Origin: Clostridiales bacterium
Lineage (GTDB): Bacteria; Bacillota; Clostridia; Oscillospirales; Ruminococcaceae
Reading direction: 5' to 3'
DNA: 7,480 nucleotides
Assembly: GCA_012799315.1 (NCBI GenBank)
Contig: JAAZLM010000143.1
Span: 1 to 7,480 of the forward strand
Below, piece by piece: positions 6,645 to 7,480 of this stretch. The notes beneath the pieces are model-generated. The model was given only the letters and a program-made list of their open reading frames with translations. It was not told the origin of the DNA and did no database searches. The first letter of the stretch is position 1; each line of letters starts with the position of its first letter. The position numbers were made by a program, and so were the translations under genes.

Positions 6645-7001
6645 TCATGTATTGCCCCTTCTCCCTCTTTGCCTGCGGCATCCAACGCCGCATCCATTCT
6701 CGAATTCATCGCAAAGGCGGTATTCACCACCTTCAATTAAAAGCACCTTACCATTAACAAGTGATTGAGCTAATTTCCTGCGTGCTTCAATATAAATCCC
6801 CTGAACAGTAGTACGAGCAACATTCATCTGCTTAGCGCATTCTTCTTGATTTAGTCCTTCTAGATCGATCAATCTTATTGTTTCATATTCGTCAACTGTC
6901 ATTTTTACAAACATATTTTCATCAGCCGACGAATCAAGAGGGCCGAATCTATTACTATCGGGTAGGCTGCATACTTTTCTCCATTTTCTTGGTCTTGCCA
7001 T
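6645..7001 (-). CDS. DUF134 family helix-turn-helix protein
   Basis: This 118-residue protein is a clear match by pattern to DUF134 (COG1342), predicted DNA-binding proteins common in anaerobic bacteria and archaea. It begins [12 protein letters not shown], continues with [13 protein letters not shown] (34-46), then a sigma-70 region 4-like helix-turn-helix (about 50-76: N-Q-E-E-C-A through [10 protein letters not shown]). The C-terminal part has C97 and a short C-G-V-G-C segment (104-108) followed by an Arg/Gly-rich tail, so it may sense metal or a cluster. GGGGGTGA about 5 nt before the ATG supports the start. It is the first gene of the metal operon and the natural candidate to regulate it, perhaps through the palindromes upstream. 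That last point is inference. Confidence 0.93.
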   Translation of the reverse strand: MARPRKWRKVCSLPDSNRFGPLDSSADENMFVKMTVDEYETIRLIDLEGLNQEECAKQMNVARTTVQGIYIEARRKLAQSLVNGKVLLIEGGEYRLCDEFENGCGVGCRRQRGRRGNT

Positions 7002-7260
7002 GCTTTCACCCCCATTTCAATGTAGGAATCACTTGAGCATTCTAAAACCGCCCTACACTAACTACAAGGCAAAATTAACTTATCGATTTCTTAAAGGTTG
7101 GATAATAAAAATCCTCCCTAGCTTGAGCACTCCTGCCCACATTCTGACCGAACGTATAATCAAATTAGCGACTGAATCCTTGAAAATGCGAATCCCCACT
7201 ACAAAGACCTAGTCATCTATTAGTTCTTACATCTGTTCTTGGCATATTAACGATCAGTTA

Positions 7261-7274
7261 GTGGCATATGTCAA
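7261..7274. promoter_or_regulatory. Second, imperfect operator copy
   Basis: This 14-mer matches the perfect palindrome at 7298-7311 at 12 of 14 positions and ends in the same CATATGTCAA. It sits at about +3 to +16 of the predicted transcript, a classic repressor position. Confidence 0.5.
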
Positions 7275-7283
7275 TATAATCTT

Positions 7284-7311
7284 ATTATACACTATTGTTG
7301 ACATATGTCAA
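7284..7311 (-). promoter_or_regulatory. Sigma-A promoter of the DUF134 operon
   Basis: TTGACA (7311-7306) and TATAAT (7289-7284) are perfect hexamers with a 16-bp spacer. The -35 is one half of a palindrome, so a protein bound there would compete with RNA polymerase. Transcription should start near 7277 and run toward the DUF134 gene. Confidence 0.75.
7298..7311. promoter_or_regulatory. Perfect 14-bp palindromic operator candidate
   Basis: TTGACATATGTCAA is its own reverse complement and covers the -35 of the operon promoter. A 12/14 copy lies 37 bp away on the other side of the -10. Two such sites flanking the core promoter strongly suggest a dimeric regulator. I do not recognise the motif as the site of a named regulator. 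Confidence 0.6.
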
Positions 7312-7325
7312 TATCTATTTTAGAA

Positions 7326-7352
7326 AATGCCCCGTTCTATATACGGGGCATT
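7326..7352 (-). terminator. Rho-independent terminator of the right-edge gene
   Basis: A 10-bp GC-rich stem (AATGCCCCGT with ACGGGGCATT) around a 7-nt loop is followed on the minus strand by TTTTCT. It lies about 30 nt after the stop of the partial gene at 7382 and isolates the metal operon promoter from upstream transcription. Confidence 0.75.
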
Positions 7353-7381
7353 AAGGGTGGTGTTATTTTATATTGCGACAT

Positions 7382-7480
7382 TTACGCATTGACTTTTGCA
7401 TTTTTATTTGCAAGTTTTACATTCATTGTTTCCGACATAATCAGCATTAATGCTGCTAATGCTAGCAAATATATTGGGTA
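7382..7480 (-). CDS. C-terminal fragment of an unidentified membrane protein
   Basis: Reading left from the window edge, an open frame of 32 codons ends with TAA at 7384-7382. It encodes a hydrophobic stretch (Y-P-I-Y-L-L-A-L-A-A-L-M-L-I-M) followed by a hydrophilic Lys/Asn-rich tail, as expected for the last membrane helix and cytoplasmic end of a transporter. The downstream hairpin terminator supports this being a real gene end. Too little is visible to name the family. Confidence 0.6.
   Translation of the reverse strand, partial: YPIYLLALAALMLIMSETMNVKLANKNAKVNA

Larger units (their letters stand above)
7002..7381. other. Long leader and control region upstream of the metal operon
   Basis: Of these 380 bp, about 275 lie between the predicted transcription start (near 7277) and the DUF134 ATG. 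Neither strand holds a convincing gene. A 70-codon plus-strand frame (7000-7212) starts inside the DUF134 start region without a good ribosome binding site, and a minus-strand open stretch of about 42 codons has none either. The last part of the leader can pair TGTAGG with CCTACA just before the DUF134 ribosome binding site. The octamer CTTGAGCA occurs twice (7032-7039 and 7122-7129). The right part holds the promoter, the palindromes and the terminator listed separately. Confidence 0.55.

Noticed and set aside
7000..7212. Plus-strand frame of 70 codons
   Set aside because: It overlaps the start and ribosome binding site of the DUF134 gene, has no good ribosome binding site and encodes no recognisable pattern.
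7215..7247. Minus-strand ATG frame (M-P-R-T-D-V-R-T-N-R, stop) in the long leader as a broken regulator gene
   Set aside because: Only ten codons long, no ribosome binding site, and no recognisable continuation in other frames.
7298..7326. Plus-strand promoter using the TTGACA half of the palindrome
   Set aside because: The only -10 at 17 bp is TAGAAA (4 of 6), and it leads directly into the hairpin and the antisense end of the neighbouring gene.

Overview
The window looks like chromosomal DNA of a low-GC, probably anaerobic Firmicute (Clostridia-like). This rests on AT-rich intergenic regions, strong AGGAGG-type ribosome binding sites, near-consensus sigma-A promoters, a Gram-positive style lipoprotein signal, two probable TTG starts, and the gene content. 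No rRNA, tRNA, CRISPR array or insertion sequence was recognised. Almost all genes lie on the minus strand, so the window reads from right to left.

Right part (about 4.6-7.48 kb): the C-terminal end of an unidentified membrane protein (7382-7480) is closed by a hairpin terminator. A strong promoter (7284-7311) follows, embedded in a perfect 14-bp palindrome with a second, 12/14 copy just past the predicted transcription start. After an unusually long leader of about 275 nt comes a four-gene operon: a DUF134 helix-turn-helix protein, an Mrp/Nbp35-type P-loop ATPase, a NifX/NifB-like (COG1433-type) cofactor-binding protein, and a ZIP-family metal permease. The ATPase overlaps the NifX-like gene, and the other gaps are 62 and 49 nt. 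This looks like a metal import and metallocluster-handling module. Three of the four proteins carry Cys/His-rich tails. A separate 57-aa Cys-rich protein on the plus strand converges on the end of the operon.

Middle and left (about 0.7-4.1 kb): a CUT1-type carbohydrate ABC importer operon encodes a lipoprotein binding protein and two permeases, with no ATPase gene. It has an extended -10 promoter, and a 13-bp hairpin between the binding protein and the first permease probably sets a high binding protein to permease ratio. A GNAT acetyltransferase follows, with its own promoter. That promoter and its ribosome binding site argue for a TTG start six codons inside the longest frame. At the far left a perfect-consensus promoter fires out of the window toward an unseen gene.

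The most notable region is the DUF134/Mrp/NifX-like/ZIP operon with its duplicated palindromic operator and long leader. The families are known, but the inclusion of a ZIP importer, the metal-ligand tails and the Mrp protein lacking the second Cys of its usual CX2C motif deserve follow-up.
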